A stretch of DNA of 64,000 nt from Falciphora oryzae (taxonomy: Eukaryota; Ascomycota; Sordariomycetes; Magnaporthales; Magnaporthaceae): positions 1,247,803 through 1,311,802 of the forward strand of contig JNVV01000006.1 of the NCBI GenBank assembly GCA_000733355.1, written 5' to 3'. The notes under the pieces are model-generated. The model was not told the origin of the DNA and did not search any database. It saw only the letters and a list, made by a program, of their open reading frames with translations. Positions 31,253-45,036 of this stretch are shown piece by piece (position 1 is the stretch's first letter; every line of letters begins with the position of its first letter). The translations under genes and the position numbers were made by a program.

Positions 31253-32608
31253 TGGTCGGGACGAGGGCGTATTTGCGCAAAAAAAAAAAAAAAAGAAGGG
31301 ACAGCCCGGAGAAAAATAGATGCGTGGGATCACAATAGAACCCACCGCGAACCGGCGGAGGGTGTGTGTGTGTGCCTGCGATGTTGCCGTCCGTTGGGGG
31401 GGAAAAAATGCAGGATTATACACCGTCGTGGGGAGGGATCAGTGGCGAGGTGCCTCCTCGCCAGATTCCCAGCTTTCCATTTGCGGCAACGCTGATCCGG
31501 ATCGGGGCTGATTCGGAGCTTCTTGGCTCTGGTCAAACACCATTGAGGAAGCACTACTCTTCCAAACGAAGAAGGCGAATGTATGATGATATACTAGCTG
31601 TAAAAATCATGTGCCCCCGTACAAATGAACTTCTCCTTTGAACTATCCCGTGTATGTCCTTGGCCTGATTCCTTTGATATATGGATACTGAGAAGATAAG
31701 AAATGAGTATTTGAGAATCACACACCAAGAAACGCAAGAAAGGGGGATAGGGCGGTTTTTTTTTCCCCCCTTTTCTGGATACCAAACTGGATTGCAGAAA
31801 ACGACTGTTTGCCCGCGAATCCTCGCCAAAGGGATTACCATGTCTCTTAACTTTATTATAATACCCGGTGAAAACTGTGAGGTTTCGGTTTCTTCTGGCC
31901 TGTTCGAGTTTGTATTTCTGGGACCTGATCTGCATATCGCTCTGCGCCCAACCGTCCACCTACCTTCTCACCGACTATCTTGACTATTATGCCTCGATAG
32001 ATAATCCGTCGGGGCAAGGTACATCTGGTTATGCGACCAAAACATATATTTACTGCCTGCATTGATATCATGGCACCCGCAGGAACCTGAGCTTCCTTGC
32101 TGGGCCGTCAAATACAAGGTTATTGATCAAATCGCAAACACACACAATGGCACGTTGAGTAATGGTAATTGACACTATACAATTATTCGACTGGCTAAAC
32201 TTCTGTAGACAGTAAAAGAGATTAATGAAAGCAAAAAAGCAAATAAAGCAAAACATAAAACGAGGCTCCTTTTGGTGCTCGATGAGAGCCGCTGAGACAG
32301 GGAATAGGTGTCGAGGTATCTTTCAGTAGTTTAAATCATTCACCGTTGGCAGTGGTCGTAAAAGTTTATGTCCCGTGTCCCCAAAAACGCCCCAAGAAAT
32401 GGATTCAAACAAGTCGAAAAAAAAAGCTCAAATGACGCCCGGTATGAAGATGCTGAAGGGTTTCGTGGACGACGATGAATCAAACCTATTTGAAAGACAA
32501 GAATGGAAGTGTAGTGGAGAGTGAGATGGAAGATGCAGTGAAGGAGGGAAGTGAATGCAAATGCGAGGTATGGATGACGTGGTTGTTGATCTTGTTTTTT
32601 TTTCTTGC
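31253..32608. other. Convergent intergenic region
   Basis: 1.36 kb between the stops of the mitoribosomal gene (+) and the SAM-PH gene (-). It includes an A16 tract at 31279-31294 and is clearly AT-richer than surrounding DNA. No gene is supported. The length is more than two ordinary 3' UTRs need. Confidence 0.5.
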
Positions 32609-35291
32609 TCAAATCATGTTGCCGTTGACGCTGACCTCGAAGCCCTCGCCCTTCTGCTTGAGGGCCTTGGCGAGCATCAGCTCTCGCATCCAGTCGATGC
32701 GCTCGTCGCGGCCCTTGACGGCAAAGTAGTGCGTCTTGCCCGTGCCGTTGGCGCCCTCGCCGTCGGACGAGGAGTTGCCGGCGCCGGCCGAGGGGTTGAG
32801 GCTCTCGCGCTTGCGCAGCAGCCTGACGCCGCCGCGGGCGTCCTGGGGGATGAGCTGGAAGCTGAAGGCGCCGGCGTCGTTCTCGCTGCCGCGGCGGATG
32901 TTCATGGCGCGGAAGGCGGCGTTGAGCTTGCTGGTGCCCGCCAGGCTCGAGCACGCGACGGCGTAGTCGTCAATGTCGACGTACTCGAGCGTGCGGCCAA
33001 TGTCGTTGGCGTCCTTGTGCATGGCCAGGCGCGTGCCCTTGAGCGTGAAGTAGTGCTCGTGCCACTCGTGCCGGAGCATGCGCGTCTTGCGCTTGCGCAT
33101 GGGGCCCTGGTACGTGATGCCTTCGGCGTCGCGGAACACGCCCACCACGCCGTACGGCGAGCCCGACGTCGCGATCGAAGAGGGACCAACCACGCCGCCC
33201 GACTTGCCCGGGGGCGGCGCGATGGCCTTCTCGTACGCCGCCCGTTCCTTGGTCCACGGGTACTGCACCCGTGGGGGCGCCTGCAGAGGCCTCTTGCTGT
33301 GCTGCTGGTGCTGGGCGCCGGTGACGGGGGAGCCGCCGCTGCTAAGAGGCGAGGACGTGCGGTTGGGCCGCTGCGGCGACATCACAGCCACCCGGTTCTC
33401 GTCCAGGGCAGGGAGAACGGGGAAGGACGGTCGCCTTGAAGAGCGGGAAGCGGATCGCATGTGGCCGCTTGGTGCTGCGCGGTAGTTCATGTCGGGCGGC
33501 ACCGACTGCGAGACATCGCGGGCCACTGGTCCGAGGGGGATCGCCGTCACGGGCACGTCCATGTCCGAGAATGGGGTACCGAAACGGTAGGGCGCCGTAG
33601 GGGTCGTCTCAGGCGACGGCCCCAGTGAGTGTCTTGGCGAGGACCGCTCGCGTGGGCGGTGCTGCATCACGGTGACGGCCGAAGCAGGCGTTTGGCTCAT
33701 GTTCCTGATCTGCTGGCTGGGGATGGCAAGCCTGGGGAGCGACCTCATGGCCTCCTGCGCGTGGTGTGGCTGCTGCTGAGGGTAGAGCTCAAACGGAGGC
33801 GTGGGCGGCACCTCGCTTGATCCGGCGGCGGTGGCGGTGGCCTGGTGCTGGAAGCTGAGGAACTGGCGCACGTTGTCCTGGGGATCCTGCGCTTGGATGT
33901 TGCGCAGGGCGGCCTCCTGCAGGTACTGCAGCGGCGGGATGCCACCGGGGCCCATGATGTCGGACGAGGCCACAACCGAGGGAATGGCGTCGGACACGGG
34001 GCGGAAGATGTCGGGCTCCTTGCGGTTCAGGGCCTCGGCGGTCAGGGGGTTGCCGGGGTCGCCGGCAACCATGATGACGCCGCCCTTGTCCATGTCGACA
34101 AAGGGGTGGTCGTTCTTGAACGCCTCGATCATGCGCTGGTTGCGCTTCCACTTTGAGCAGTTCTCGCCCTTCTTGCAGTGGTGCGGCTTGGGCATCATCT
34201 GCTCGATGCCGACGATGGACACGGACTCGAGCGGCGAGATAATGTCGTCGCCCGGCTGCTTTTGCTTGCGCCGACTCTGCTTGCGCTTTGGCTTGTCTTC
34301 GGCCATGTCCATCGCCCGCTGCTCCCTCCGGACCTCACGGTCGGGCTCATCCTCGATGACAGTCTCGGGCCTTTCCGAGGGGACCTGGACGTCGAGCATG
34401 TTGAGAATCTCGTTCCAGACCTTGGTGCGCATGCCGAAGGAGGTGATGCCCAGCTCCTGCAGGTCGCGGAACTTGAGCGTCATTAGGATGGCGCCCGTGA
34501 TGTCGTTCTCGACGAAGCGCTCGGCAGACTGCTGCTCAACGCCGGCGTTGAGCATCTGCTGCGCCACCATCTCGGGCGACCAGTCGGCCAGATCGCAAGT
34601 GTCGAGCTCGGCGTCGGTGAAGCGGGGTCCGCTGCCGCGCCTCCTGTTGGGCAGCGGCGTCAGGTCCAGGGCGACGGGCAGGTGGTATTCAGACCCCTGC
34701 GGCGGCGCCTTGGGCGTTATTGGTGACAGCGACAGGGCGTGCTCGAACTCGGCCGAGTGCGCCGACAGGCTGGAACTCCTAAACAGGTGCGGTCCCCTGG
34801 GGCCCTCAACCTGCCTGAGCGAGTCCGTCTCGACCTGGAATGCAGTCCTGGCGCGGAACGACCTCGGCGTCTGAGCCTCTTCGTACGAAGACAGCGTTGT
34901 GAAGCTGGGCTGGCCGGACTGCGGGCGAAGGTGGGTCAGCAACAGGCTTTCGACTTCGGTACAGCCAAGCTTGGTTTTCTTGTGGTGACAGCAAAAGACC
35001 AGGAGAACTTACCGAGTTCAAACTTATCCTTGGGGAGCTCTCGCCGTCGTCAACGTCGCTGAGAATCTCGTCGTCGTCAAAGTCCGACTCCATAAACTCG
35101 GTGGCAACGGAGAGCGGTCGTTGCTGGGGGCCTGCATTCTTGAGACTGAAGAAAGTCTCGTGCAGGTGCGGTTTTTGCAGCATCTCGGGATGCGGCCGCC
35201 CGTTGCCGGCACTGAGAGTAGACGCCTTGTTTTTTTTTGGTGTTAGTTGAGTTTGCCGTATCTCGCAGGCGGCCCGCGAAAGGACGGCCAT
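32609..35291 (-). CDS. SAM and PH domain protein
   Basis: Two exons, 35291-35013 and 34918-32609, with an intron at 35012-34919 (GTAAGT...TTGCTGAC...CGCAG, phase 0), giving 862 aa. A SAM domain lies at about residues 202-268 (ADWSPEMVAQQML to KVWNEILNML). A long Ser/Pro/Gln-rich disordered middle follows. A PH domain lies at about 695-845 (RHEWHEHYFTLKGTRLAMHKD to HYFAVKGRDERIDWMRELM) with a long Ser/Gly-rich insertion between its last strands. The pair resembles the yeast Boi1/Boi2 and fission yeast Pob1 polarity proteins, but no SH3 domain is seen, so orthology is uncertain; a role at the plasma membrane in polarised growth is inference. The 5' end is weak: exon 1 contains an intron-like CTAAC...CTCTCAG signal (acceptor at 35212), so the true first exon may lie further upstream. 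Confidence 0.8.
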
Positions 35292-36655
35292 GAGGCAGAC
35301 CTCGTCCTCCGCAAATGGTTCGCCGGGCTCCAGCAGTGCACAGATTGCATTGTCATACCATCATGTGTTTTGTCGCTGCTGCTTGTGCAGTGAAAGCTCT
35401 TTCCCCCACGCCCAATTATTGGCCGTTTGCGACGCAGGTCCGCCTCTGGGTTGTCGGGCAGCAGTGGGCACGCTGGAGGCCGGTAAGGTAAGGTGCGTGT
35501 GTATGCGTATGTAAATGTATGTAGGTTGGTTGCACGCAGGCAAGAGGTGGTGTATGTATATGTATGTAAGACGCGAGTGCGAGTCGTGCTCACAGAGCAG
35601 TCGACGATCTGACAGGGTCCGCCTTCGCTGCCAGGGGCAGGGAGGACAGGGCTGGGGTTGCGAAGGTGAAGACAAACGAAAAATGACAGGGAAACAATAT
35701 GCGGTGACCTTTTTGATGCCCGAGCCGTCGCCGATGGGTCGCAAAAGGGTGGAAGGGGGCGTCTGCCGTGGCCGGAGCGGGCGACCGCCAGGGAATAAGT
35801 ATATCCAAGGGCAGGGGCAGGGAACAAGTGCCACGATGCGCACTATGGTGCGGGCAAGCCTGGGTCACGGCAGGCGGCACGATGCATGGGGACCATCACA
35901 CTGTGATAATGTGCTCTGATTTTTGGCGCAAAGTGATATGCAGGTGTGCTGCAGCTGGCACTTGGGGGGAGGGGGCAGGCCTGGGTTCGGAAGAGTCAGG
36001 AAGATGAGCGGGCGGGGTGGAGGGCAGTCAAGGGTAGGGGCAGCGCGGAATGGCGAGGGAGTGGGAGAGAGGGGACGAGGCGTGATGGTGTGATATGGGC
36101 CATGGGTGTGTGTATGCGTACCAGGCCCAAGGCATGGTAACGTATCCAGTAGTGCCCGTCAATACTTGCATGTCCGGACCAGGAGCAGCATGCCCCAGCT
36201 CAAGCCAGTCAGTCCGTCGCCCGTGGAGCAGCACCGCCCCCTAGCGATGTTCGGCCGCCGGCTGGGCTGGACAGTATCGCATAGTGATAGTGCGTGTCTG
36301 GCTTCATTCAGTCTGGCACCTGCCCACCCTGTCCCTACGCACCCGTGGGGACGTAGCACGTACGTGGTCCAGCGCCTCACTGCTGTCTTCGCAAGGTCAA
36401 GAACCAACCAACCAGGTCATACCGACGAGGTCAGGTCAGGGCCAGCCAGTGACGACGGCGCTGGTGGGTGCTAGGAATAGCGCACGCCCGCCCCTAGCAC
36501 GGTCGCAGCAGCAGCACGCACGCCTACCTGTCGCCTGTCGGCCCATCCTGGCTCCGAGGTGCTGGATAAGAATAGCCGGCCGGGTGGCAGCGCAGGCTGG
36601 AACCGCTGGGGGGGCGCGAAGGAGGGCGGGCGGCAAAAAGGACCAAAGGACGAGG

Positions 36656-36694
36656 GCTGGTTGGTGCTGGGCTGGTTGGTGCTGGGCTGGTTGG
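36656..36694. repeat. 15-bp tandem repeat, about 2.6 copies
   Basis: Unit gctggttggtgctgg repeated twice plus a partial third copy, in the gene-free region. Seen directly. Confidence 0.9.
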
Positions 36695-36794
36695 TCGTCG
36701 CAGCAGCCGTGCTACGATTGGGCCGAGCTCCCCACGGCGGCAGCACGTCGAGCTCCCGCCGAGGGTTGCCATTCTCGACGGACCGAGGGCTCCC

Positions 36795-36867
36795 ATTGGC
36801 CGAAAAATGCAGCTGGCCATTCTCAAAAATAGGATCTACGCGCCAGGCCACCGCGGCCGCTGATTGG
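36795..36867. promoter_or_regulatory. Pair of inverted CCAAT boxes
   Basis: ATTGG occurs at 36795-36799 and 36863-36867, both in GC-rich context. In the minus-strand direction they read CCAAT, pointing toward the SAM-PH gene about 1.5 kb away. They may mark its true promoter, implying a long 5' leader; this is inference. Confidence 0.4.
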
Positions 36868-39800
36868 CCCGCCCGTGGAGAAGGACTTGGGGCAAAAGGG
36901 AAATTGGCTCGGGCCATCCCTGCTCGCTCTTGCATCGAGACTCGGCGGTCAAGGGCAGGCACACCCCGGCTTCCCAATCGCTCCGTCGAGTCCTCGGCCC
37001 TCCCGCCCTCCCACGCTCTTTCCCTCTTGGCGCTCTGCATGTGCCATCTTCGCGCACACCAGGCTAAGCCGGGTCCGGGAAAGACGGCGTTCGCTACGGT
37101 AGTCGAAGGCTGGTTGTGGTGGAGCCCGCGAGAGTGAGGAGAAAAAAAAGGACGACGAGGAGAAGACCCCCCTCGACCCAGGGCAGGGGGGAAGGGGTGC
37201 GGGGGCTTTGAGCACGTCCTATCACGGCCCGTCGCCCTCCTCCATCACGAGCAGCGAGTGGTGTGTCAATACGACGCAATACATTGCCCTTCACCTCGAG
37301 AGGGAGCCATTCCCACTCTTGACAGGGCCGCCGAGCGGAACCATCACAGCAGAGAACGGCCGGCCGTCTCCCGGCATCTCACGTACCGGACCCGTGTGTT
37401 GCTTTTGCAGCTTACTGCTTCGGCTACGGCCACGGCAGCGGTCGCTGTTGCTGGCTGCTGCGAGTGGTGATGCCGCTTCCGCTGCCGATTTCACCACTTC
37501 TCCTTCCTCCTCTCTGCCTATGCAACATCTTTGCTGCTTTTACTCTCCCGCCTCCTCCGTACCAATATCCTCCTTGCCTTATCGGGCCGCTTCTTTGGGC
37601 CTGGCTGTCCAAGTCTTGGACTGGGTTGTGTGCCGGTCACCGGTCCAGCCAGCCCGGCAATGCATGGCCCATGTCCCATGTCGAACGAGGCGATATGGCC
37701 GCAGAAGCGGCCACATACTCCGTTCAGTGGGCGGGGGCCAAAAAAGAAATTTTCCCCCATTCATGCAGAAAGTCGGCCTCTGCAGCACGCTGGCGCCGTG
37801 GGGTCGGAAGAAGCAACGAGAGGGTCGTGGCCTCGGCGTGCGTAGACTCGTACACAGCTTCTGCGGAAGTGCATACATGCCCTTGTGTTTCCCACGCTCT
37901 GTAATCCTGCCGGGCCTGCTTACTACCATGCAAAACTCCCCATGCGGCCACGGGAGGGTCTGCCGCCCGGCAAGGTTGGACAGCGGACAGCGAGAAGGGG
38001 GCACAGTGACGGGTGACGCCGAGACACCATGCTTTGTGTTTTGTTTGCCACAGTATACCAATGCCCGTCTTTGACCTTGCCGTCGTCGTTCTTGTCGTCA
38101 TCATATAGTTGCACGTCGTCCGTGGACCCCTCGGATTTCCGGCTTTGGCGTGGCTTGAAAGCGTTTGTTGGCAGCCGCACAGAACGCCACACGCCAGTGA
38201 GACAACACCAACACTCGCCCACCTACCCACACACACTCTCTGTCAGTTAGGCGCCTGCTGACTCTCGACAGCAGCGGCTTGTCCCAAGTAGGTATCTGGG
38301 TGTGGGCGCGTGCGGATGTTTTGGAGCGGAGGGATCCTCGCTCCTAGGCCCGCCGTTGCGCAACGGTGCCGTCGCCCCCGGAGCGGCACCGAACACGGAC
38401 CCGCCTCTGTCCAGAACCGCCAGCCACCGCCGTCTGTGAGTGGCCGCTGCCGCCGCCACCGAAAGAAAGTGTCAGGGTGGTTTGCTAGTGACCGTCTTGG
38501 TGGACCCATGCTCGATCCGAGATCTGCTTTCCCACTCTCCCACGACATGCCGCAGAAGGGGAAAGAAAAGAAGAACAAAAGGTCTTGCATGCAATCAATG
38601 TGAAAACATACGCCCGCCGATCCTTCCACTCACCGCTCTCGGCCGTTTGGAGCGAAGGGGAGTGGGGTTCTCGGCAGCGGTCCGTCCGACGACGCTTGGG
38701 GGCCGAGCCTAGGTGAGCAAATAGGGCCGACAGATATCGTCAAGCACGAACTAGGCCGGGATCAAGGCATCAGGCCATGCGAGCACCACATGACATGTCG
38801 ACGGCCGAGGACGCGGGGGGTTTACGGACAACCAAAAGGACCACGTGGTCTCGGGACAAGAACATGGACGGACACGATTCGCTCGCGGAGCCAGGTCCAC
38901 GAATATCAGCCGGAGGTCACGCAGAGCAGTATCAGGGGCGGCAGCAACAAGAGACGGGGAGCCCCCAGCAAAGGAGGGGAAACTAGACAAAAATGAATAT
39001 GCGACTTTCGACACGATATCCACTCGGTGCGTCCTCGGGAGAGTGCAGAAACATGCGTCATCATTGAGTACGGGCAGCGGGAGACCAGTCGGTGAGCGGC
39101 CCGGTCGAGCTGAGGTGCCATGCAAGCCATGTCGCCATGCAAGCAAGCCCATGGTCAAGGTCAAGGTCAGAGAGCAAGGAGGAGCCGTTACGATCCGAGC
39201 AGACAAGGGCTAGGTGTCCGATCGGGCGTGCGTGCGAGGTTTGTGTCACGGATGTCCACTATCGCACACCGTCTCGATGACTAGCCCCCTCCGGGAGGCT
39301 GGGGTCCATCCGCAGCTGCGAGGTCGGGCCGTGGTCGTGAGTCGTCGTCGGGAGGGACAGGGACGTGCAGTGGAGAGGGAATAGATGGCTTCTCGAACCC
39401 GTAGACCATGGTACGGATGGATGCATGCAACCGCCTACCCGCCACCCGAGACAACCGGCTCAGAGAGAAAAAAAAAGCCGTATCTGTAGTCAGTGAACCA
39501 CCGCCGTGTCTCGCTGGAGAAACCTCGGGACGTTGTTGGGGCTGCGTCGGAGCCCCTCTTGCTGCACCGCACGCACCTCGGCCGCCACTCGATGGCACAG
39601 AATAGCCGTTAGCCGCAGGTCGAAGAAGGGCCAAGACCACAGCTTCTTTCACCGACATCCAACACGCACACCTTGATTGTCGGCCGTGCGCTGTTTGACG
39701 TCGTCTGTGATCAGGTGCGAGCTCAGTCACGGTATCTGAACCGGGCAGAAAATGGAACCCAAGCATGGGAGCAGCCGCAGGACCCAGCAGCGAGTGGCAA

Positions 39801-42800
39801 AGAGTGGCTCACTCAACCTCTCCTCGACTGAGTCAAAGTTGCGGTAAGGCTAAGGGCATGCTGCTGTGGCAAGTTTTGGTGGCACATGACCCAGGGCTCG
39901 GGGCGCACTGTTCCCAAGGGGCGTGAGGCTTTCATTCGTGGGGAACACCTCTTGGGCCCAGGCATGACGGGAAGGGTCAGCTGGAATGACCACGGCGAAG
40001 TCATGGAGCAACGGAGCTTGGTGTAAGCTGGGAAGCGAGGGCCTTGGGTCACGCTGCTCAACACTCCGCACGAACTTGGCGAGCAAACCGACAGATCTGA
40101 TATTGTCCACCCTGGCTGGGATATGATTACCGTAAGAATCGACCCGCAAGGACTGGAACACAAAGCCTGGCAGACTCGGAAAGCGGCGGTGCCCAATGCC
40201 AAATCGCGGGCGGGGGCTAGGAGGGGGGGTGCATTTGGAATTCGCAGGGGATCATAGACGAGGGCACACAAAAAAATAGACAAGAGACAAGGGATTAAAC
40301 CCAAGACAAATCGCAGGAAGAAGAAGAAAAAAAAAAAAAAGCCTCACCTTTGATTTCACATCACGAAATCTCGTTGGAGATGGCCACGGCTCTCCGCATA
40401 ATGGACCTCGGGACGCGGTGTGACCAATGGAGCGCCGGAGGAAGGCTCTCACTCCTCACATGATGCGCACGAGATGCGGAGGTCTTGGAACTCGAGGCCG
40501 AGATGGTGTGTGCAATTGATTGCCTCTCGCATTATTGCACACGAGCAGAGCCAGAGCAGAGGCGTGGTGCAGTCCTGGGAGATTGTGCGGCCGCTGGGCC
40601 AAGCAGCGCCACCCAACCAGCGGCCAGAGATGCGGCCACCACCTGACGTCGTGTGGCGGGCCCCAGGCAGTCCGTCAAACATGCGTCGAGGCTTGCGGAA
40701 TTTGAGAATCAACGATTGGGGGTCCTGGGGTGCCAATGAGATGGTGAATCGCCATCCCGAGGCTCGGATTGGGCGCCGACGGAGGGCCCATTGAACAATA
40801 GAGTCCCCTAGTCCGGGGCCTTGGTTATGGCTTTTTTGGGTCGTGTGCTGCGCCGTTCCGGCTGGCATTGAACGAGATCAGTCGATTTCTCCATGCCCGT
40901 CTCCGCCGCCGTCGTCTTTGCACCTACCGAGCCTGCGCGATTATGGACACCATGGATCCCGATCCTGTGATGCCCTCTCTGTCCCGCTTGCCAGGGTCTC
41001 GATTGATGGAAGGATTGTTGAATGCACCGTCAGAGTCGACGTTGGTCGTTGGGGGTGTGCGCAAGCCCGTGCCACCGCGCTGCATCCTGGCTCCCTCCGC
41101 CCCGAAATCTTGATTTTTGCTGTGCCTGGCCCCCTGGCCCCTGGCCCCCTGGCCCCGGAAGCTCCTCGGTCGGGGAGCGGACCGTGAGCGGCGCCGTCCC
41201 CCTCCACGCCCCCATCAGTGTTTATCAGATACCACCATACGCATTACCATACGCATTACTGTGCTATGTCAACAACGTCAACCGGCAGGCTGAGATCCTC
41301 CGCTGGTCAATGCGCCCGACGGGACAAGAACGACAAGACGGGCGAAGAAGAGGGCATCCCGGCCGTCACGGCATCTGCCTGCCACGATCGGACGAGGCAG
41401 AGTCGCTCACTCGAGCGGGAATTTGAACTGGCCGTCGCATCTTTCTTCTCAATTGAGTTCCGCGGAGGGAGGTCGACAGCTGCCCGTGCTGGGATTTGCG
41501 TGATTGAAGAGATAGGATGTTTGCGTAGGCCAGGAGGGATGCAATGCAATCAATCACACATTGTATCAAGCGAGGACCTACGGCCGCAGATCCGTGGTTG
41601 AGTGTTCCGCAAGGGAGGAGACCTAGGCCGATAGAGGACAGATCAACGTTGCGCGCGCACTGCTGCTTTGGGAAAGGCGCTCGCGAACCTGCTCCCTTGG
41701 CCGTCAAATTTCTTCCTGCACTGATGCTGGCCTGGTCCGCTCAGCCGACCGGACTGGCTTTTGGCTCCCGCGTGGATCTTCCCGTAGGGAAACAAGTCCC
41801 CTGCCGCAAACTAGCCTCGGGCTGGGGACTCGAGGGACTCTGCAGAAGTGGGAAAATGCACCCACCTCGGTAGGCAGGTCAGGGACCTTTGCGAGCGGCC
41901 GAGACGGCGCGCGCGCAAAGAAGGCAGGTCGGCTGGTGGGGTCTGCATGCCATCTCCCACCCAGGCCTGATGGCTGCCCGGGAACCCCCAGCAACTAATC
42001 CTGGACGCCTCTCTTGCCTGCCCGCCGACCAGCGTTGCTTTTTGCCAGGAAATGAGCGATTTGTTGTCGGCGATTGGGGAACACGGCGGACCGGCTCCGG
42101 GGTCGTTCGTGCCTGAGTGAGCGCCGCCGGTTCCCCTCGCATTGAATGTTTGCTTTCGCGGCATCGTCAACGGCCTGCTTTTCCCCCATGTCTGCCCACC
42201 CAATCGAGAAGCCGTCACAGCAATAAACGTTGCAGGTCACATAGGAAAATTGAAATTGAAATTAAGCAACCAGACATCCGCGATATCCGCTGGTGGGGCC
42301 TTGCATGCGGGTCCGGGACCGAGCCTACTGGGGCTTCAAGGTTTTTTGTCAAGATGAGGTCTGTGCTGGGCTGCCATCCACCTGTCCAATCCATGGCATG
42401 GCATCCACGGCGATTTGCTCCCCGCCCCGTGGGCTCACCTCGCCTGGTCTGGTCGGCATGGCTGCCCGGGGCCAGAGGGCAGGTCGCATCTCTCCTCTCG
42501 CTCCAGCCCGCATATTGGGATTTTGATTTGATAGGAAGTGGCCCACACCCGCGAGCCTATCACATCCGTCTGGTCGGGCCTGTAGAGAACGGATGAGGGG
42601 GGATTTGATTTTTTGGGGAGATTTACCCTGTTGGACTCGAGATGATGCCCCTCCCGTCTTTTGTCCTGGGGGCGGCGCATTTGGGATGAACGGCAGATCG
42701 TCACCAAGGGCCCCCTCTCGCAGCATTGGCCAAGCGGGGACGCTGACCAGGATGTTGTGCACGGGGCAGATGAGGTCCAATGCTAGCTTCCAGGGGCTAA

Positions 42801-44263
42801 AAAGATCCCCGTCGCCCCGGTTGATGCATATTTTCGCACAATGCCATCCCCGCGAGCTACGGCATAGGCAATCCGTGCTAAGCATGTCGTACCCTCGCAA
42901 AGACGAAACGTTAGAGGCTCAACTAGACCAGCATCATTAGTATGATAGACAGAGTTTGCAAGACTACTACTTAGGGAGGAAGGCCAACAGAGCTAGCTCT
43001 TCTCGAGAGCCCATATTCCCCGACGCCAGCCTCGTCGGGGTTTATACACGTTATAGAAAAGGAAGAAAAGACGGCGAGCAATTCAAGCCAAGAGGAGTAG
43101 CGGGAACTCTAGACGTCGTCTAGAAGAACCAGCCGGTGCACGGCCGTTGCGACGTCGTTAGTAGTCCCCGAACGGTCATTGTCGCCAGGGCAGCTGGGCA
43201 CAAACATCCGGTCTCCCTTTCGCTGCTCCCTCCCTTTGAGCGCGGAATGCGCGGGCGGGAGCGGAAGTCACCCGCCGGAGCCTGCCCATCTGTCAAGGGC
43301 AAGGTGTGCGGGCATCTCCACTGGGTGGCTTGCAGCCGGCTTCTTCCCGGAGCACGGACGGGCCAAACAAGTGACCGGATGCAAAGAGGGTTAAATTTAG
43401 ACGTGTTCCAAAATTAACCCTCAATAGTCCCGGGCAAATTATGGAATATTGGATCTTGGTGAGGAGGCATCGGGTGTGTCACGCACACACACGCAGGCGA
43501 CGGGCGCGCGCGGGGGCTGGGACACGGCTGCATGGGCCTGGACTCGATGATGACATCCACCGACAAGGGCAAGGGAGGGGGGCGGCACGGAATTTGATCA
43601 CACAATGAGATGAGGATGGACTTGGGCTCTAAGCATGGAATGCCGTCAGCCCCGTGCCATGTCGCAACAATGGAGGGCCATTGGGTCCATCGACTGTCAC
43701 TCAATATTGACATCAACCTGAGATGTTGGAGCAAGGTCATCTGCATCAGACTTCACCAGGCTTCACCAAAGATTTCGTCCATCGCAATGAATGAACCACC
43801 AACATGACCGACCACTCACCCGTCAGCGATGCCCGCGGTGCAAATAGGGGCAATTTGCAGCAAATGTGCTCATTCTTCTTTGCACGCATCAGGTCGATGG
43901 GCGGCGTCTGATCAACGGCGGGCAATTGCGACTTCTTCGAGGGCGGAGAGAACGGGCTTTCCCCGCTCTTCCACCCTACCACGAAAATCACCACCTAGCC
44001 GTCCCGGGGTCCCTTGTCGTTGGCAGAAGCTCGTCACATGCGCTAGTGGATCTATTGGCAACTGTTGCTTGACCCCCCGGCTTCGCAGATTTTCATCACA
44101 CTGCCGCAGCCAATCAAAAGCTCCGGCTAGCTAGAATGCGCTGTGGGTGTGTGGGTCAACGAGAATAGTGAGGAGACGAGAGGGGAAAGGAAGATGAAAA
44201 AAAAAAAAAAAAATCGAGGTACCACATTGAGACCGCACGCAAGCAAGAAACAACCTGTCCACC

Positions 44264-44438
44264 NNNNNNNNNNNNNNNNNNNNNNNNNNNNNNNNNNNNN
44301 NNNNNNNNNNNNNNNNNNNNNNNNNNNNNNNNNNNNNNNNNNNNNNNNNNNNNNNNNNNNNNNNNNNNNNNNNNNNNNNNNNNNNNNNNNNNNNNNNNNN
44401 NNNNNNNNNNNNNNNNNNNNNNNNNNNNNNNNNNNNNN
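44264..44438. other. Assembly gap (175 Ns)
   Basis: Run of N from 44264 to 44438. The true length and content are unknown; it begins about 50 nt after an A17 tract (44197-44213), a common cause of sequencing or assembly failure. Confidence 0.98.
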
Positions 44439-45036
44439 TTACTGCACTACCTCAGCATCGTGACGGGCACGCAAGCAACCGCCGCCGTCGTTGCCTGTGG
44501 CGCCCTCGTACCACCCGTAACTCGTGTACCTCGTGGCCGGCAAACCTGCAGGCACGCGAGAAGGCGGGAGCATCATTTTCCCGCCGTCCTACCAGTCACC
44601 GCTGTGGGCGCACCACCTCCCTCCCACGGCAGCCAGCGACCCTTGGCCCGGCAGTCCCACCTGCCAGCTACAGTCGAGCTGCTGGAGGCAGACCAGTGTC
44701 GGAGCCTGCCTGCTACGCATCGAGGCGTCTACTCGGGAATTATCTTGTCTTCTCGTTCCCGAGTCTACAAGCAGCCCAGCTCTATAGTTTCGGTCAGGGG
44801 TTTGCTTGGCCTGAATCTGGTCGCCGTTCAAACAAAATAAAGGATGGGCCACCGCTTGGCCGGCCTCTCTGTCCCTCAAGTGCAGCTTGTGGGCGGTGGC
44901 GCGACTAGCCGGGACTCTGCAGACCGATGACGGGCAAAGACGGTTACAAGCGCAGACAGATACCAAGGCGGCACCCAAATAAAATCTGCAGCTCCGATAA
45001 CGCCAATTGGAACCCATTACCCGAACTTATCCTGTA

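Noticed and set aside
32555..33439. 294-codon frame antisense to the SAM-PH gene
   Set aside because: Ala/Val/Arg/Gly-rich shadow of the GC-rich coding strand; the opposite frame encodes a clear PH domain.
37208..38074. 288-codon plus-strand open frame, the longest in the 35-46 kb region
   Set aside because: No recognisable domain, erratic composition (Cys/Arg/Ser-rich), no good ATG context and equally long frames on the other strand; expected by chance in GC-rich DNA.
39813..40304. 163-codon minus-strand frame with a hydrophobic start, resembling a small secreted protein
   Set aside because: The first residues mimic a signal peptide, but the remainder is low-information, with no conserved cysteine pattern and no promoter or intron support.
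44143..44463. Open frame spanning the assembly gap
   Set aside because: Openness is created by the Ns; there is no evidence of coding on either side.
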